From NCBI GenBank assembly GCA_946481075.1, contig CAMLMC010000005.1, positions 46,340 to 110,339 of the forward strand: 64,000 nucleotides of DNA, given 5' to 3'. The notes beneath the pieces were generated by a model, which was given only the letters and a program-made list of their open reading frames with translations, made no database searches and was not told the DNA's origin. A program made the translations under genes and the position numbers. Of this stretch, positions 1-9,369 are shown in pieces. This stretch comes from an uncultured Alphaproteobacteria bacterium (GTDB taxonomy: Bacteria; Pseudomonadota; Alphaproteobacteria; Micavibrionales; Micavibrionaceae). Numbering within the stretch: position 1 is the stretch's first letter; each line of letters begins with the position of its first letter.

Positions 1-39
1 CTATAAAAATCAGAAGACCATATTTCCACATGATAAAGC

Positions 40-1971
40 TTACGCGCCCTGCGCCTCTGGATTGGCGGGCGGTTTAAGCCCGCCTGTCGACGGGACAGAA
101 GACCGCGGACCATTGTGGAGCGTGTCTTCCAGCGCATCGCGCAGGATCGGCTCCCCGCGCAGCAGGCCCTTGATTTCATCTCCGCTCAACGTTTCATATT
201 CAAGCAACGCTTTTGCAACGGTGTGAAGCTGATCGTTGAATTTTGTCAGGATATCCGTGGCCCGGGCATAAGCGTTTTGGACGATCTGTTTGATCTCGGC
301 ATCAATGATGCTCGCCGTTTCATCGGACAGATTCTTGCTCTGCGCGACGGAATGCCCAAGAAATACTTCTTCCTGATTGGCGGAATACAAAATCGGACCG
401 AGCTTGTCAGACATGCCCCATTCGGTCACCATACGACGCGCCATTTCGGTGGCCATGCGGATATCGGAAGATGCACCAGTCGTGACTTTCTCCGCACCGA
501 ATATCAACTCTTCGGCAATCCGTCCGCCCATGGCAACAGCAAGATCGGCCTTGAGTTTCGCCTTCGAAACGGAAATGCGGTCGCCTTCCGGCAGGCGCAT
601 CACCATACCGAGCGCCCGGCCGCGAGGGATAATGGTCGCCTTGTGGATCGGGTCTGATTCTTCCTCATGCAGTGCAACGACGGCATGGCCGGCTTCGTGA
701 TAGGCGGTGAGTTTTTTCTCCTGATCGGTCATGACCATGGATTTTCGCTCCGCGCCCATCATCACCTTGTCCTTGGCATCTTCGAATTCCTGCATACCAA
801 CAACGCGTTTGCCTCGGCGGGCCGCAAGGAGTGCGGCTTCGTTTACCAGGTTCGCAAGGTCCGCGCCGGAAAAACCGGGCGTTCCACGGGCGAGCGTTGA
901 TGTGACAACATTCTGCGCCAACGGCACTTTCTTCATATGAACGGAGAGCACTCTCTCACGCCCCTTCACATCGGGGAGAGGTACGACGATCTGGCGGTCA
1001 AAACGACCGGGGCGGAGCAGCGCAGGGTCCAGAACATCGGGGCGGTTGGTAGCGGCAATCAAGATCACCCCTTCTGTCGCCTCGAACCCGTCCATTTCAA
1101 CAAGAAGCTGGTTGAGCGTTTGTTCGCGCTCATCATTCCCGCCGCCAAGGCCTGCGCCACGGTGACGCCCAACTGCATCGATCTCGTCGATAAAGATGAT
1201 GCAAGGCGCGTTCTTTTTCGCCTGCTCGAACATATCGCGGACGCGGGATGCACCAACACCCACGAACATTTCAACGAAATCGGAACCGGAAATGGTGAAG
1301 AACGGAACATTCGCTTCACCGGCCACGGCGCGGGCCGTCAATGTCTTACCGGTCCCCGGAGGGCCGACAAGCAGCGCGCCCTTCGGGATCTTCCCACCCA
1401 GGCGTTGGAATTTTTGCGGATCTTTCAGGAATTCGACAATTTCCTGCAACTCGACTTTCGCTTCGTCGATGCCAGCGACATCTTCAAATGTCACGCGGCC
1501 ATGCTTTTCGGTAAGAAGACGCGCCCGGCTTTTGCCAAATCCCATCGCGCCGCCACCGCTTTTGCCCTGCATCTGTCGCATAAAGAAAATCCACACGCCG
1601 ATGAGGAGCAGCATCGGGAACCATGACACCAGAATTCCAAGCGCGGAGATTTTTTCGGGGTCTTCTTCCTGTGCCGTGATTTTGACACCGGTGCCTTCAA
1701 GGCGGTCGACGACATTTTCGCCTGTTGGAATGCGTGCTTTGAACGCGCTGCCACCAGATGTGAAATGGCCGGTCATATCAAGGCCTTTGATCGTCACATC
1801 GGAGATACGGCCTGCCTTTGCCTCGGCCATGAAATCACTGTAGGCGATTTGTTCGGTTTTGCCGCCGGATGTTGTCCCGCTATTTTGTCCGCTTTGGAAG
1901 ACATTGAATAAAAACACCATCATAAAACCGATGGCGAGCCAGAACATCAAATTGCGACCAAAACCGTTCAC
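40..1971 (-). CDS. ftsH: ATP-dependent zinc metalloprotease FtsH
   Basis: Membrane-anchored AAA+ protease that degrades misassembled membrane proteins and short-lived regulators; works as a hexamer in the inner membrane. The 643 residues show an N-terminal membrane segment (about 8-25), a periplasmic stretch, a second membrane segment (about 108-130), Walker A GPPGTGKT near 200, Walker B IIFIDEID, the second region of homology with RPGRFDR, and the zinc site HEAGH near 425. Length is normal for the family. The start is GTG, with an AAGG-type ribosome site just upstream. It is the last gene of a minus-strand run behind tilS, a common bacterial order. The 146 bp before it are non-coding and may hold its own promoter. 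Confidence 0.98.
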   Translation of the reverse strand: MNGFGRNLMFWLAIGFMMVFLFNVFQSGQNSGTTSGGKTEQIAYSDFMAEAKAGRISDVTIKGLDMTGHFTSGGSAFKARIPTGENVVDRLEGTGVKITAQEEDPEKISALGILVSWFPMLLLIGVWIFFMRQMQGKSGGGAMGFGKSRARLLTEKHGRVTFEDVAGIDEAKVELQEIVEFLKDPQKFQRLGGKIPKGALLVGPPGTGKTLTARAVAGEANVPFFTISGSDFVEMFVGVGASRVRDMFEQAKKNAPCIIFIDEIDAVGRHRGAGLGGGNDEREQTLNQLLVEMDGFEATEGVILIAATNRPDVLDPALLRPGRFDRQIVVPLPDVKGRERVLSVHMKKVPLAQNVVTSTLARGTPGFSGADLANLVNEAALLAARRGKRVVGMQEFEDAKDKVMMGAERKSMVMTDQEKKLTAYHEAGHAVVALHEEESDPIHKATIIPRGRALGMVMRLPEGDRISVSKAKLKADLAVAMGGRIAEELIFGAEKVTTGASSDIRMATEMARRMVTEWGMSDKLGPILYSANQEEVFLGHSVAQSKNLSDETASIIDAEIKQIVQNAYARATDILTKFNDQLHTVAKALLEYETLSGDEIKGLLRGEPILRDALEDTLHNGPRSSVPSTGGLKPPANPEAQGA

Positions 1972-2117
1972 TTCTTTTTCCCTTGAAAATACGACTTGTT
2001 AATACGCGGGCTATCTTAGGCGCAAATAGCGCGAATGTCCAAAAAAACAAGCCCGCTTACACCTATATTAGAAAGGAAACAAGGCCGAATAAAGGCGTAA
2101 GCCCTGCCTACCCCCTG

Positions 2118-2678
2118 CTATTGATTGAAGGTAAAGGGGGTAAAGGTCGGTTCGGCCGCATTCGCCGGCACGCGGTTTTCGATGATGTATCGCAATTCAT
2201 AATACGGATCCCCCTTATAGGCGCGCATTTCCACCGCCGTATCTTTGGTTTGCCAGTCGGCTTCGATTCGCACATGCCCCATGGCAAAAGCGCGGTCGAA
2301 TAACTGCCCGTAACGTCGATATCTGTTATCGGTCCAGACCAGCCCCTCGCGCACCGGCTTACCGTATTTTACCTCAAGCTGGTTTTGCGCATCGGCAACA
2401 ATATCCAAAATTTGATGTGTATAGGGGCGGTGCAGTTCCATATAACTCACGCGGACGCGCCACAACTTTTCATTGCGGAAATCATAGCGGTAAATCCGGC
2501 GCGTTCCATCCACATCCTCGAAAAAAGACAAACCGTCTCGGTCGTCGTAATAAACGGCCTTTTCATAGGCACGCACATCTTCCGGCGAAACGCCCCAGAT
2601 AAAGCCGCGAAACACATCGGCTCTTGCCGCGCCCGGCACGCACAACCAAACCGCTAAAACAAAAACCATAAAACGCAT
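2118..2678 (-). CDS. Secreted protein of unknown function
   Basis: A 186-residue protein with a clear signal peptide (hydrophobic residues 3-17, cleavage likely after GAARA). The mature part is rich in Tyr, Arg and Asp with alternating beta-like segments (for example RIYRYDFRNEKLWRVRVSY), as in small periplasmic proteins. I recognise no catalytic motif. Its ATG shares one base with the tilS stop (TAATG), so translation is probably coupled, and it sits between tilS and ftsH in the envelope operon. A periplasmic role is inferred; the family is not recognised. Confidence 0.8.
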   Translation of the reverse strand: MRFMVFVLAVWLCVPGAARADVFRGFIWGVSPEDVRAYEKAVYYDDRDGLSFFEDVDGTRRIYRYDFRNEKLWRVRVSYMELHRPYTHQILDIVADAQNQLEVKYGKPVREGLVWTDNRYRRYGQLFDRAFAMGHVRIEADWQTKDTAVEMRAYKGDPYYELRYIIENRVPANAAEPTFTPFTFNQ

Positions 2679-3715
2679 TACGCCTTTTCCCTTGTAATCG
2701 TAATCATATCACCTTTGGCGGATAGCGCGAAAATACACCCACCGAGCGTTGCGCTCTTGAACGACTTTTCATGCAGCAAGCGCGATAACAGCGTTTCCAT
2801 CTTCTCCATGCGCGGACCGTAATCATCGGATGGATGAAGTTCGTCCACCGCAGCCAGCAAAACACGCAGGATCAATTCTTCCGGCGCGGTGCGCAGTGCG
2901 CTCCAGTTATAGCGGTGATTGTGCGTATCCTTCCATTCGCGGGTCCGGCTGCCAAGATCGCTTGCCGTGCTTTCAAGTGCCTTGCGCGCGCGGGCAAGGC
3001 GTGCCGCCGTGACAGACAACCGTTTTGATGTCAGCCCCTCCTCTTCCAGTACGGTCCAGGAACCGCGCAGGCGCGGGCGCAAATATTTTCCGTTTTCGTT
3101 GGTGGGATCCAGCGCAAAGGGAATGCCCTTTTCCATGCACAGCGCCACCAGATCGGCCTTTGGCGATCCCAAAAGCGGCCGGCACAGGATGATCCCGTCC
3201 TGTAATTCCTGTAATCTTTGCATACCGGAAAGCCCGTCTAACCCGCTTCCCTTCGCAAGACGGATCAGGAACGTTTCGGCCTGATCGTCCTGATGATGCG
3301 CCGTGAAAAGATGGCGAATGCCATTTTTTTGCATGTAATCTCTGATTAAATCATACCGCGCGGCGCGCGCCTCTTCCAATATGCGGGTTTGCGGCTTGTC
3401 CCCCTCCCAGCGCAAAATAACGTGTTTGACGGCGGGCCAACCTGCGATGCTGACGCCCACATCCATCGCCTCCTGCGCGGCTTCGGGGCGCAGGCCGTGG
3501 TCGACCGTGATGGCATGAACCGCAATACCGCGCGCCGCCGCCCATTGGGAGAGCATCCAGCACAGCGCCATGGAATCCGGCCCGCCGGATACGGCAACCG
3601 TTATCGCGCCATGCGGGTCGATCCCGTCCAGTAATTGTGAAAAATCTTGGTCTGTTAACGGCATGGAGGGATTATAATCAGACGGGCGGGTTTTTGCCAG
3701 CCGCGGTCTTGACAT
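2678..3715 (-). CDS. tilS: tRNA(Ile)-lysidine synthase TilS
   Basis: Converts the wobble C34 of the CAU-anticodon tRNA-Ile2 to lysidine using ATP and lysine, so it reads AUA. The PP-loop SGGPDSMA lies near the N terminus, followed by TVDHGLRPEA and the AHHQDDQAET segment, all diagnostic of the family. At about 345 residues it is a shorter form lacking most of the C-terminal tRNA-binding extension. The frame is open to a TTG at 3757, but that lies inside the preceding gene. I prefer the ATG at 3715, nine bases past that gene's stop; the ATG at 3664 also remains possible. It lies in the pal-cpoB-tilS-ftsH operon. Confidence 0.95.
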   Translation of the reverse strand: MSRPRLAKTRPSDYNPSMPLTDQDFSQLLDGIDPHGAITVAVSGGPDSMALCWMLSQWAAARGIAVHAITVDHGLRPEAAQEAMDVGVSIAGWPAVKHVILRWEGDKPQTRILEEARAARYDLIRDYMQKNGIRHLFTAHHQDDQAETFLIRLAKGSGLDGLSGMQRLQELQDGIILCRPLLGSPKADLVALCMEKGIPFALDPTNENGKYLRPRLRGSWTVLEEEGLTSKRLSVTAARLARARKALESTASDLGSRTREWKDTHNHRYNWSALRTAPEELILRVLLAAVDELHPSDDYGPRMEKMETLLSRLLHEKSFKSATLGGCIFALSAKGDMITITREKA

Positions 3716-3723
3716 AGTGATTT

Positions 3724-4434
3724 TTATTTTGGAATAAGAACTGCCATAAAGCTGCAACGCCCCGTCCCCTGCGATGGTGAGCTTATGGGCATTTCATTTC
3801 TTCCGGCCAGTTCCGGCACCTCATCGCCAAAGGGTAAGAGCACGAGATTTTCATCGACCCTCCATGTCCCGCTTCCTGTTCCGGAATCGGCCGTTGGTAT
3901 ATCATCAAGAGGAATGCCCAGCTTCTTTATAAGAAACAGGCAGACATCTCTGGTCAGGTCGCTGATATTCAACCTGATATCATTCGCATCGGTACCGACA
4001 CCAACATGGTTTGCCAGTTCCCCTTTCATATGGCCCGGCACCCAGTTAGTGGCGGCTCCCGGGTTGGCAAGAACACAGTCCTTCGAGATGGGACGGGCGG
4101 GAATGCCATATTTTCCGTCCCAGATATTACACCGGCCATCCGCTGGCGTATTGGGATTGGGCGTGGACAATATAGCCCCGTTGTTTCTTGTAAAGATAGT
4201 TGTATGAAACTCCAGTTGATTTGCTTCGCACCCCTGTGCCATCAGGCGCTGGGCATGGGCCCTCAGAGATGATGTCAGATTCAACACCTCTGCGGCGCAA
4301 AGCGCTGCCTTTTCCGTGGAAACACCGGCACCGGATCTGGTCGATTGCGTCACGACATAAGACAGTCCCGCGAACAACGCAACGGTAATGAGGATCAGGA
4401 ACAATATATTTCCAGACTTACGATTGGCCTTCAT
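3724..4434 (-). CDS. Prepilin-like single-pass membrane protein
   Basis: A 236-residue protein with a short basic N terminus (KANRKSGN) followed by a hydrophobic segment (about residues 9-28) and then a hydrophilic, cysteine-containing exported domain. This resembles type IV prepilin or pseudopilin N termini, though the usual prepilin-peptidase Glu at +5 is not evident. No pilus assembly genes are nearby. It begins 24 bases after cpoB with a purine-rich ribosome site. I infer an inner-membrane-anchored periplasmic protein co-expressed with the Pal/CpoB genes; function unknown. Confidence 0.75.
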   Translation of the reverse strand: MKANRKSGNILFLILITVALFAGLSYVVTQSTRSGAGVSTEKAALCAAEVLNLTSSLRAHAQRLMAQGCEANQLEFHTTIFTRNNGAILSTPNPNTPADGRCNIWDGKYGIPARPISKDCVLANPGAATNWVPGHMKGELANHVGVGTDANDIRLNISDLTRDVCLFLIKKLGIPLDDIPTADSGTGSGTWRVDENLVLLPFGDEVPELAGRNEMPISSPSQGTGRCSFMAVLIPK

Positions 4435-4458
4435 ATAGTTCCCCCCTGAAAATACTCG

Positions 4459-5391
4459 TCAGGAACACCCAAGTGCTTGCATTTCCTGATCACCTTTGGT
4501 CAGTACGGGCGCAGGGCCGTTCGGATATTTGCGTTTGAGTTCGCCGAGCGCGATGCAGGCATCGGATTTTTTACCCGCGCCCGCAAGACTCATGCCCAGC
4601 TTCAGAAGATTATCCGCGCCCTTGGGGCCATTCGGGAATTTCTGATAAGCTTCGGCAAACACGCGCGCAGCCTTATCGAACTGGCCTCGCACATAGTGCG
4701 TCTCGCCGAGCCAGTACAATGCATTCGGCGCCAGCGCATGATCGGGATGCTGTTTCATGAAGGCGGAAAAAGTTTTTTCGGCGGCGTCATATTCCTGACG
4801 CTTGATCTCACCAAACCCCTGCTCATAAACGGCCGCAGCATCAGTTGCGGCGGCACCTGTTTCAGCACCTGTGACATCAACGGCGGGATTGACGGGAACG
4901 TCAGGTGGCGGCGGATTGGTTCCATCACCAACAATCACTGGAAACTCGCTTTGTGGCTGCTGAGGCACTGTGCCGGCCTGCGGGACGGAGGCGGGAGGCG
5001 CCTCACGCAATTGTTTTTCAATCGCATCAAGACGCATGCGGGCATCTTGCTCCAGCGCATCAAGCTTCATCTGCAATTGCTGATTATCATAAGATTGCTG
5101 CTCGACCTTGCCGGTCAAATCGCGCACATCGTTTTCAATCCGTTGCAGGCGGTCCAGAAACGGGTCCATGGATTGCGTAGTCATCGTAACGGACCCCGGT
5201 GGCGGAGCCTCACCCTTATAGACAGCGCGGTTCAAAGTCTGGATTTCGTTCTCAAGACGCGAAAGACGGTTTTGCACATCACCGGATTGCGCGAACGAAG
5301 GCATAGTAAAAAAACCCAGCGCAAAAATGGAACACAGGCACAAAGGAAACATCCTTTGTGCCTGTGCCTTAACTTTCAAGGAACGGATCAT
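4459..5391 (-). CDS. cpoB: Cell division coordinator CpoB (YbgF)
   Basis: Periplasmic TPR protein that links peptidoglycan synthesis to Tol-Pal-driven outer-membrane constriction. The 310 residues show a signal peptide (cleavage near PSFA-QSGD), a coiled coil (about 40-140, heptad pattern RLENEIQTLNR and RIENDVRDLTGKVEQQ), a Pro/Ala/Val linker, and a C-terminal TPR block. That block includes YEQGFGEIKRQEYDAAEKTFSAF and NALYWLGETHYVRGQFDKAARVFAEAY. This is the standard domain order. It starts 15 bases after the pal stop, as in the usual pal-cpoB pair. Confidence 0.95.
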   Translation of the reverse strand: MIRSLKVKAQAQRMFPLCLCSIFALGFFTMPSFAQSGDVQNRLSRLENEIQTLNRAVYKGEAPPPGSVTMTTQSMDPFLDRLQRIENDVRDLTGKVEQQSYDNQQLQMKLDALEQDARMRLDAIEKQLREAPPASVPQAGTVPQQPQSEFPVIVGDGTNPPPPDVPVNPAVDVTGAETGAAATDAAAVYEQGFGEIKRQEYDAAEKTFSAFMKQHPDHALAPNALYWLGETHYVRGQFDKAARVFAEAYQKFPNGPKGADNLLKLGMSLAGAGKKSDACIALGELKRKYPNGPAPVLTKGDQEMQALGCS

Positions 5392-5406
5392 ACCGGTTCA
5401 GCAACC

Positions 5407-5940
5407 TTACTGAACGCGTGTTACGCCGCGGCGGTTTTGTGCCCAGCTTGCTGCATCGGAACCGATAACGGCAGGCTGTTCCTTACCATAGCTGATCGTG
5501 TTCAGACGGGATGCGGAAACACCCATGGAAACCAGGTAGTTCTTGACCGAGTTTGCACGGCGGTCTCCGAGAGCAAGGTTATATTCGCGTGTCCCGCGCT
5601 CGTCAGCATGACCTTCAATTGTGATGTTCACATTCGGATAACGGTTCAGCCACTCGGCCTGACGGTTCAGCGTGTCGCGGGCTTCGGGGGCGAGGTCATA
5701 GCTGTCATAAGCAAAGAAGACGCGGTCACCGACATTGGCGGCGAGGTCTTCTTGGGAACCAGGGATCGCTGTGCCAGAAACAGAGGAACCATCGGCGCCA
5801 TAAACACCGGTACCATCAAGCGGGCCGCCATCGGCGCGTTCACCAACGGTTACGGCTTCACCGGCGGCTTCGTCCTTCGTGGAAGAACAGGCAGCGACCG
5901 ATACGGTCAGAAGGGCGATTGTGAGCAAGCGGGTGAGCAT
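5407..5940 (-). CDS. pal: Peptidoglycan-associated lipoprotein Pal
   Basis: Outer-membrane lipoprotein that binds diaminopimelate in peptidoglycan and is recruited by TolB during division. The 177 residues begin with a lipoprotein signal ending in VAAC (acylated Cys about 18). They end in an OmpA-C domain with the peptidoglycan-binding pattern NITIEGHADERGTREYNLALGDRRA. The ribosome site AGGAG precedes the ATG at 5940. tolB, which normally lies directly upstream, is absent; an unrelated 129-residue gene is there instead. This is the first gene of the minus-strand operon ending in ftsH. Confidence 0.97.
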   Translation of the reverse strand: MLTRLLTIALLTVSVAACSSTKDEAAGEAVTVGERADGGPLDGTGVYGADGSSVSGTAIPGSQEDLAANVGDRVFFAYDSYDLAPEARDTLNRQAEWLNRYPNVNITIEGHADERGTREYNLALGDRRANSVKNYLVSMGVSASRLNTISYGKEQPAVIGSDAASWAQNRRGVTRVQ

Positions 5941-6110
5941 CTGGTGACTCCTATGGAATAAAGAATTTCGTTGTTTGAATGACTACGCCGGAAAACCCGA
6001 TTCGGTTCCGTTCAGACCTTTGTATTACCGCTCAAAGCCGCTTGCAAGGCCCCGCATAACAATACCTTATTCTGTTCACATTTTATCCACAATGCGGGAA
6101 CGAAGGCAGA

Positions 6111-6500
6111 TCAACGCCTCAGCATGACAAGCGGGAAACCGGAAATATGGGTGGCATCGCGTGGACGGCCAAAGGGACGAAGAAAACGGGCATGATCCGT
6201 TTCATATGTCTTCAGCGCCTCATAGGCTTCACGCAGAGACAATTTATAATCGCTGTAATCGTTAAACCTATCACGAAGGTCATGAAACGAGGAAAAAGGG
6301 TGCGCCAGCGAAAGTTTTATAGCTAGCAGGTCTTTAGACTTTGCGCCCTTGCGCAGACAATATTTGTCTTCTTCGCCCGCCTGATTTTTCGGTTTACGGA
6401 TCGCGACCATGCGCTCGGCATAATAGGCATTATCCCTGCCACGGACGGCGAAAAAGTCGGTCGTCAGCCTCTGTGGTATTTCAAACTGGTATAAAAACAT
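6111..6500 (-). CDS. Hypothetical protein, 129 residues
   Basis: Charged, soluble protein without signal peptide or membrane segment. It is rich in Arg, Lys, Tyr and Phe (for example DLRDRFNDYSDYKLSLREAYEAL), suggesting a small alpha-helical fold. No motif is recognised. It is an isolated minus-strand gene between the AIM24-type gene and pal, with about 60 and 170 bp gaps, so probably its own unit. Support is the full-length frame and codon pattern like the neighbours; function unknown. Confidence 0.65.
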   Translation of the reverse strand: MFLYQFEIPQRLTTDFFAVRGRDNAYYAERMVAIRKPKNQAGEEDKYCLRKGAKSKDLLAIKLSLAHPFSSFHDLRDRFNDYSDYKLSLREAYEALKTYETDHARFLRPFGRPRDATHISGFPLVMLRR

Positions 6501-6561
6501 GCGCCCCCGCTTATATACGCGGCTTTTATCAAATTGCGCAACATTATGTCAACGCATAATT

Positions 6562-7839
6562 TTATCCGCCGGGCAGCAACTGGCGGATCATGCCAAAGAT
6601 GCCCGACCCTTCTTTTTCCTCTTGCGGCTCCGCCTTGGTTGACATCCACACTTTTCCCGGACCTTCTATATTCAACAGGAACTTGCCCTCGCCCCCGAAG
6701 ATGCGGTTTGCCCCGCCTTTCAACTCCCGCAGCCTGACCTTGACCGACTGGCTCAAGGCCAGAACGGCATCCCCCTGCACACTGACGGTTTCCCCCTGCC
6801 CCAGATCCCGTTCATGCACCTGTCCGGATGATGTCAGCAAAACCCGCGCAGGTTCGCCCTCGCCTTGAATGATCTCCTGCACGCCACGGCCCATGCCCGA
6901 AAAAGTGCGAAGACTTTTGTCGCGGAGGTTAAGAAAGTTGATATCCACACTGTTATAGGATGCGAAGAACGCGCCGTTGTTACACAGGATGCGCTCTTCC
7001 ACCGACATGTCGATTTCCACGATCTCGCCTTGCGTTTTCGGTGTGATGATCAGTTTTTGCGGGCGCGTCGTTTCGTTGGTAAAGGCCGCCTGCAACAGGG
7101 ATTCCCCGGAAAACAAACTGCCCGCATTCTTCACGCGCACCAACGTCATCTCGATTCCGCTATCCATGGATAGAAGCGATCCGCGCTCAGCATAAACGAC
7201 ATCACCGGGCTGAAGAACAATTTCCGCGGTTGGCGACACACCATTTTTGATGTCAAAGCTATGGTCGTTTGCAAATGCAGAAGCAGGAACGATGCGCGGA
7301 GTTGGAATAACTTGCGCCTCTGTAGGCTCATCGGCATCTGGATCGAACAAGGGACTTTCCGGATCGAACCTCGGATCATATTCATTGGGATCGGATTTTT
7401 CTTTTTCGATGCCCAAAAAATTATGAACCAGATTGTCATTCTGCGCATTGCTTGCCAGCGAAAAATAAGCCCACGCACGGTTCAATGCTGGTATGGCAAA
7501 GGCGGCGGCGGTGATGGCGATCGCGAATTCCATCGATACAAACAGCGGCATAATCTCGTCCTTCGCACACTGAATATAGGCACTTTGATTATCTGGCTGC
7601 TCCTGCGAACATCTTTCGATAATGGTGGGCCCTAAAATATGCGATTGAAGATGATAATTGACATGGTCAACGGCGTCTTGTTGCCCCTGCGCGTCTTGGC
7701 CCGCGCCATTGCTGGCCACCTTCACCATAACGCTATGAACGGCATCCCTGCCAACCAAACCTGAGACCATAAGAACGGGGGCTCCCAAAACGGCCCGTCC
7801 CGTCCCCTGCATGCTGTATTTTACAAATTCGCTCTTCAT
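6562..7839 (-). CDS. AIM24 family protein with hydrophobic N-terminal part
   Basis: The C-terminal half (about residues 190-420 of 425) matches the AIM24/TRAP-like beta-sheet family: VLQPGDVVYAERGSLLSMD, then SLFSGESLLQAAF and SFSGMGRGVQEI-like repeats. These proteins are widespread and poorly understood; the yeast namesake is mitochondrial. The N-terminal 190 residues add hydrophobic stretches (near 14-26 and 113-128) and an acidic DPNEYDPRFDPESPLFDPDAD linker, not usual in the core family. The frame extends to a GTG at 7878, but the ATG at 7839 has an AGGCGG ribosome site and is preferred. Molecular function unknown. Confidence 0.8.
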   Translation of the reverse strand: MKSEFVKYSMQGTGRAVLGAPVLMVSGLVGRDAVHSVMVKVASNGAGQDAQGQQDAVDHVNYHLQSHILGPTIIERCSQEQPDNQSAYIQCAKDEIMPLFVSMEFAIAITAAAFAIPALNRAWAYFSLASNAQNDNLVHNFLGIEKEKSDPNEYDPRFDPESPLFDPDADEPTEAQVIPTPRIVPASAFANDHSFDIKNGVSPTAEIVLQPGDVVYAERGSLLSMDSGIEMTLVRVKNAGSLFSGESLLQAAFTNETTRPQKLIITPKTQGEIVEIDMSVEERILCNNGAFFASYNSVDINFLNLRDKSLRTFSGMGRGVQEIIQGEGEPARVLLTSSGQVHERDLGQGETVSVQGDAVLALSQSVKVRLRELKGGANRIFGGEGKFLLNIEGPGKVWMSTKAEPQEEKEGSGIFGMIRQLLPGG

Positions 7840-7888
7840 AACGCCGCCTACACAATCAATTTCAGGCGTTATAAACACTTTCTTATTA

Positions 7889-8731
7889 TTATGTCAATAA
7901 ATCTTTAAGCTGGCGGAGGATATCCTCGGCATCCTTACGATCGTAATAATCGGTGGCAATCGTCAGGTACTTCTCCAAAACCTCGATGGCCTCGGCCCGC
8001 CGCCCCGTTTTGGCATATAAAACTCCCGCATCGAACAAAAGCCGATATTCGTTCGGGTCAATCAGGCGCATCATTTCAACGGCATTGAGCGCATCCTTGT
8101 ACTCCCCTGCTTCAATCAGCCTCAGTTTGATATTATTTTGCAGGCGGATCAGGATTTCGCGGTTGGTCGCAGGCTCGTAATAACTAGCACTCAATTCGGC
8201 ATTCATGCCCTTGATGCGTTTAATAAGCTGGCGAAGGCCCGGCGCATCGAGCACTTCACACCGTGAGAAAGGGTCGAAGATCAGACGGTGATTACCATGA
8301 CCGATGCGACAGAGGAAATGGCCGGGGAAATTAAGCCCATCGATATCAAAGCCAATCTTTCGTCCCACATCGATATACAAAATCGCAATCGCGATCGGCA
8401 TGCCCTTGCGACGGTCGATGACGCGCATGAGATCTGCGTTTTGCAAATCATCATAATTGTCTATATCGCCTTCATAGTTTTCGCGGTCGGAGAGGATATG
8501 TTTGAGCGCGGCAAGCTGCGCACCCGCATCATCGTCAGCCCCTTCCGCTAACAATTCATCGTGACGCGCCTTTACATCCTTGCATAATTTGTCCAGATGG
8601 AACTGGTAACGATCGATGGAAATGCCCGGATGCGTCATTGCCGCCATCGCAAGCGCCGTTAGTCCCAGATCTATTGCGGAATCCTCGCGCTCGCCGGTTT
8701 CAATCAGAAAGGCAGCAGGATCGAAAATCAC
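7889..8731 (-). CDS. SirB1-type transglutaminase-like/TPR protein
   Basis: A 280-residue protein of the SirB1 family: an N-terminal transglutaminase-like fold (NLPGHFLCRIG and RRKGMPIAIAILYIDVGRKIGFDIDGL in the expected order) and two C-terminal TPR helices (LIDPNEYRLLFDAGVLYAKTGRRAEAIEVLEKYL). The usual catalytic Cys near the MPIAI segment is not seen, so it may be a binding rather than an enzymatic domain. The GTG start overlaps the BON-protein stop by four bases (GTGA), so the two are translationally coupled. Role not established. Confidence 0.85.
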   Translation of the reverse strand: MIFDPAAFLIETGEREDSAIDLGLTALAMAAMTHPGISIDRYQFHLDKLCKDVKARHDELLAEGADDDAGAQLAALKHILSDRENYEGDIDNYDDLQNADLMRVIDRRKGMPIAIAILYIDVGRKIGFDIDGLNFPGHFLCRIGHGNHRLIFDPFSRCEVLDAPGLRQLIKRIKGMNAELSASYYEPATNREILIRLQNNIKLRLIEAGEYKDALNAVEMMRLIDPNEYRLLFDAGVLYAKTGRRAEAIEVLEKYLTIATDYYDRKDAEDILRQLKDLLT

Positions 8732-9336
8732 TGCTGGGCTCGCGTTGCCTGAACAGGTTCGCCGATCATCTTAACGTAAGAGACGACTTGCTTGACGTTC
8801 GGGATGGTGCGGGCGATGTCCATGACGCGGTCCAGCTCCCTCTGGTTCATCGCCACACCCATCAGGTAGACAACACCCTGCACCGTATCGATACTGTAAT
8901 TGAGTGAGCTGATCTCCTTATCAAACGTCATCGCGGTGCGCAGGCGCGTGGTGATCCAGTTGTCGCGGACAAAGCCCGGCACACCTTCGCTATCCGCCAC
9001 GCGAATTTCGTTCATCACCTGCTTCACGCCTGGCACCTGCCAGACAAGGCGAACGGCCTCGACACGATCATTCGGGTCCTGCACAACGCCTGTCAAAAGG
9101 ACGCGCCCCTGATTGACGGTGGTTGATAGTTTAGAGAAAGTATTAAGGTCGTATTGGAACCATGCCTCGTTGATCTTGGCCTTAATTCCCGCATCGCTGA
9201 ATGCGCCGGAAATACCACCCTCTTTCGAAGCGGCGGTGCCGGCGGCAGCCCCCGTACCGACCGCCATGCCCAGCGGTGTACAGGCGGCCGTCATTATAAG
9301 GGCGGAAACGGAAAGAACAAAAATACGAACGGACAT
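8728..9336 (-). CDS. BON-domain lipoprotein
   Basis: Envelope lipoprotein with signal peptide ending in the lipobox MTAAC, then a Gly/Ala-rich segment and two BON domains (about residues 50-115 and 125-195; VNQGRVLLTGVVQDPNDRVEAVRLVWQVPGVKQV and SIDTVQGVVYLMGVAMNQRELDRVMDIARTIPNVKQV). This is the DolP/OsmY layout; BON domains bind membranes. The ATG at 9336 has AAAGGTGATG upstream. Coupling to the SirB1-like gene and proximity to yraN-rsmI-lpoA resemble the E. coli yraM-yraN-diaA-dolP neighbourhood, supporting a DolP-like outer-membrane quality role. Confidence 0.9.
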   Translation of the reverse strand: MSVRIFVLSVSALIMTAACTPLGMAVGTGAAAGTAASKEGGISGAFSDAGIKAKINEAWFQYDLNTFSKLSTTVNQGRVLLTGVVQDPNDRVEAVRLVWQVPGVKQVMNEIRVADSEGVPGFVRDNWITTRLRTAMTFDKEISSLNYSIDTVQGVVYLMGVAMNQRELDRVMDIARTIPNVKQVVSYVKMIGEPVQATRAQQ

Positions 9337-9369
9337 CACATCACCTTTAAAACAAATCAGATAGAGCCA

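Noticed and set aside
115..1843. Plus-strand frames opposite ftsH
   Set aside because: Antisense shadows of a conserved gene; no ribosome sites or family motifs.
3716..3757. N-terminal extension of TilS from TTG 3757
   Set aside because: Overlaps the preceding gene and lacks family similarity; the ATG at 3715 or 3664 is more likely.
4477..5961. 494-residue plus-strand frame opposite cpoB and pal
   Set aside because: It covers two conserved genes on the other strand and has no recognisable domain.
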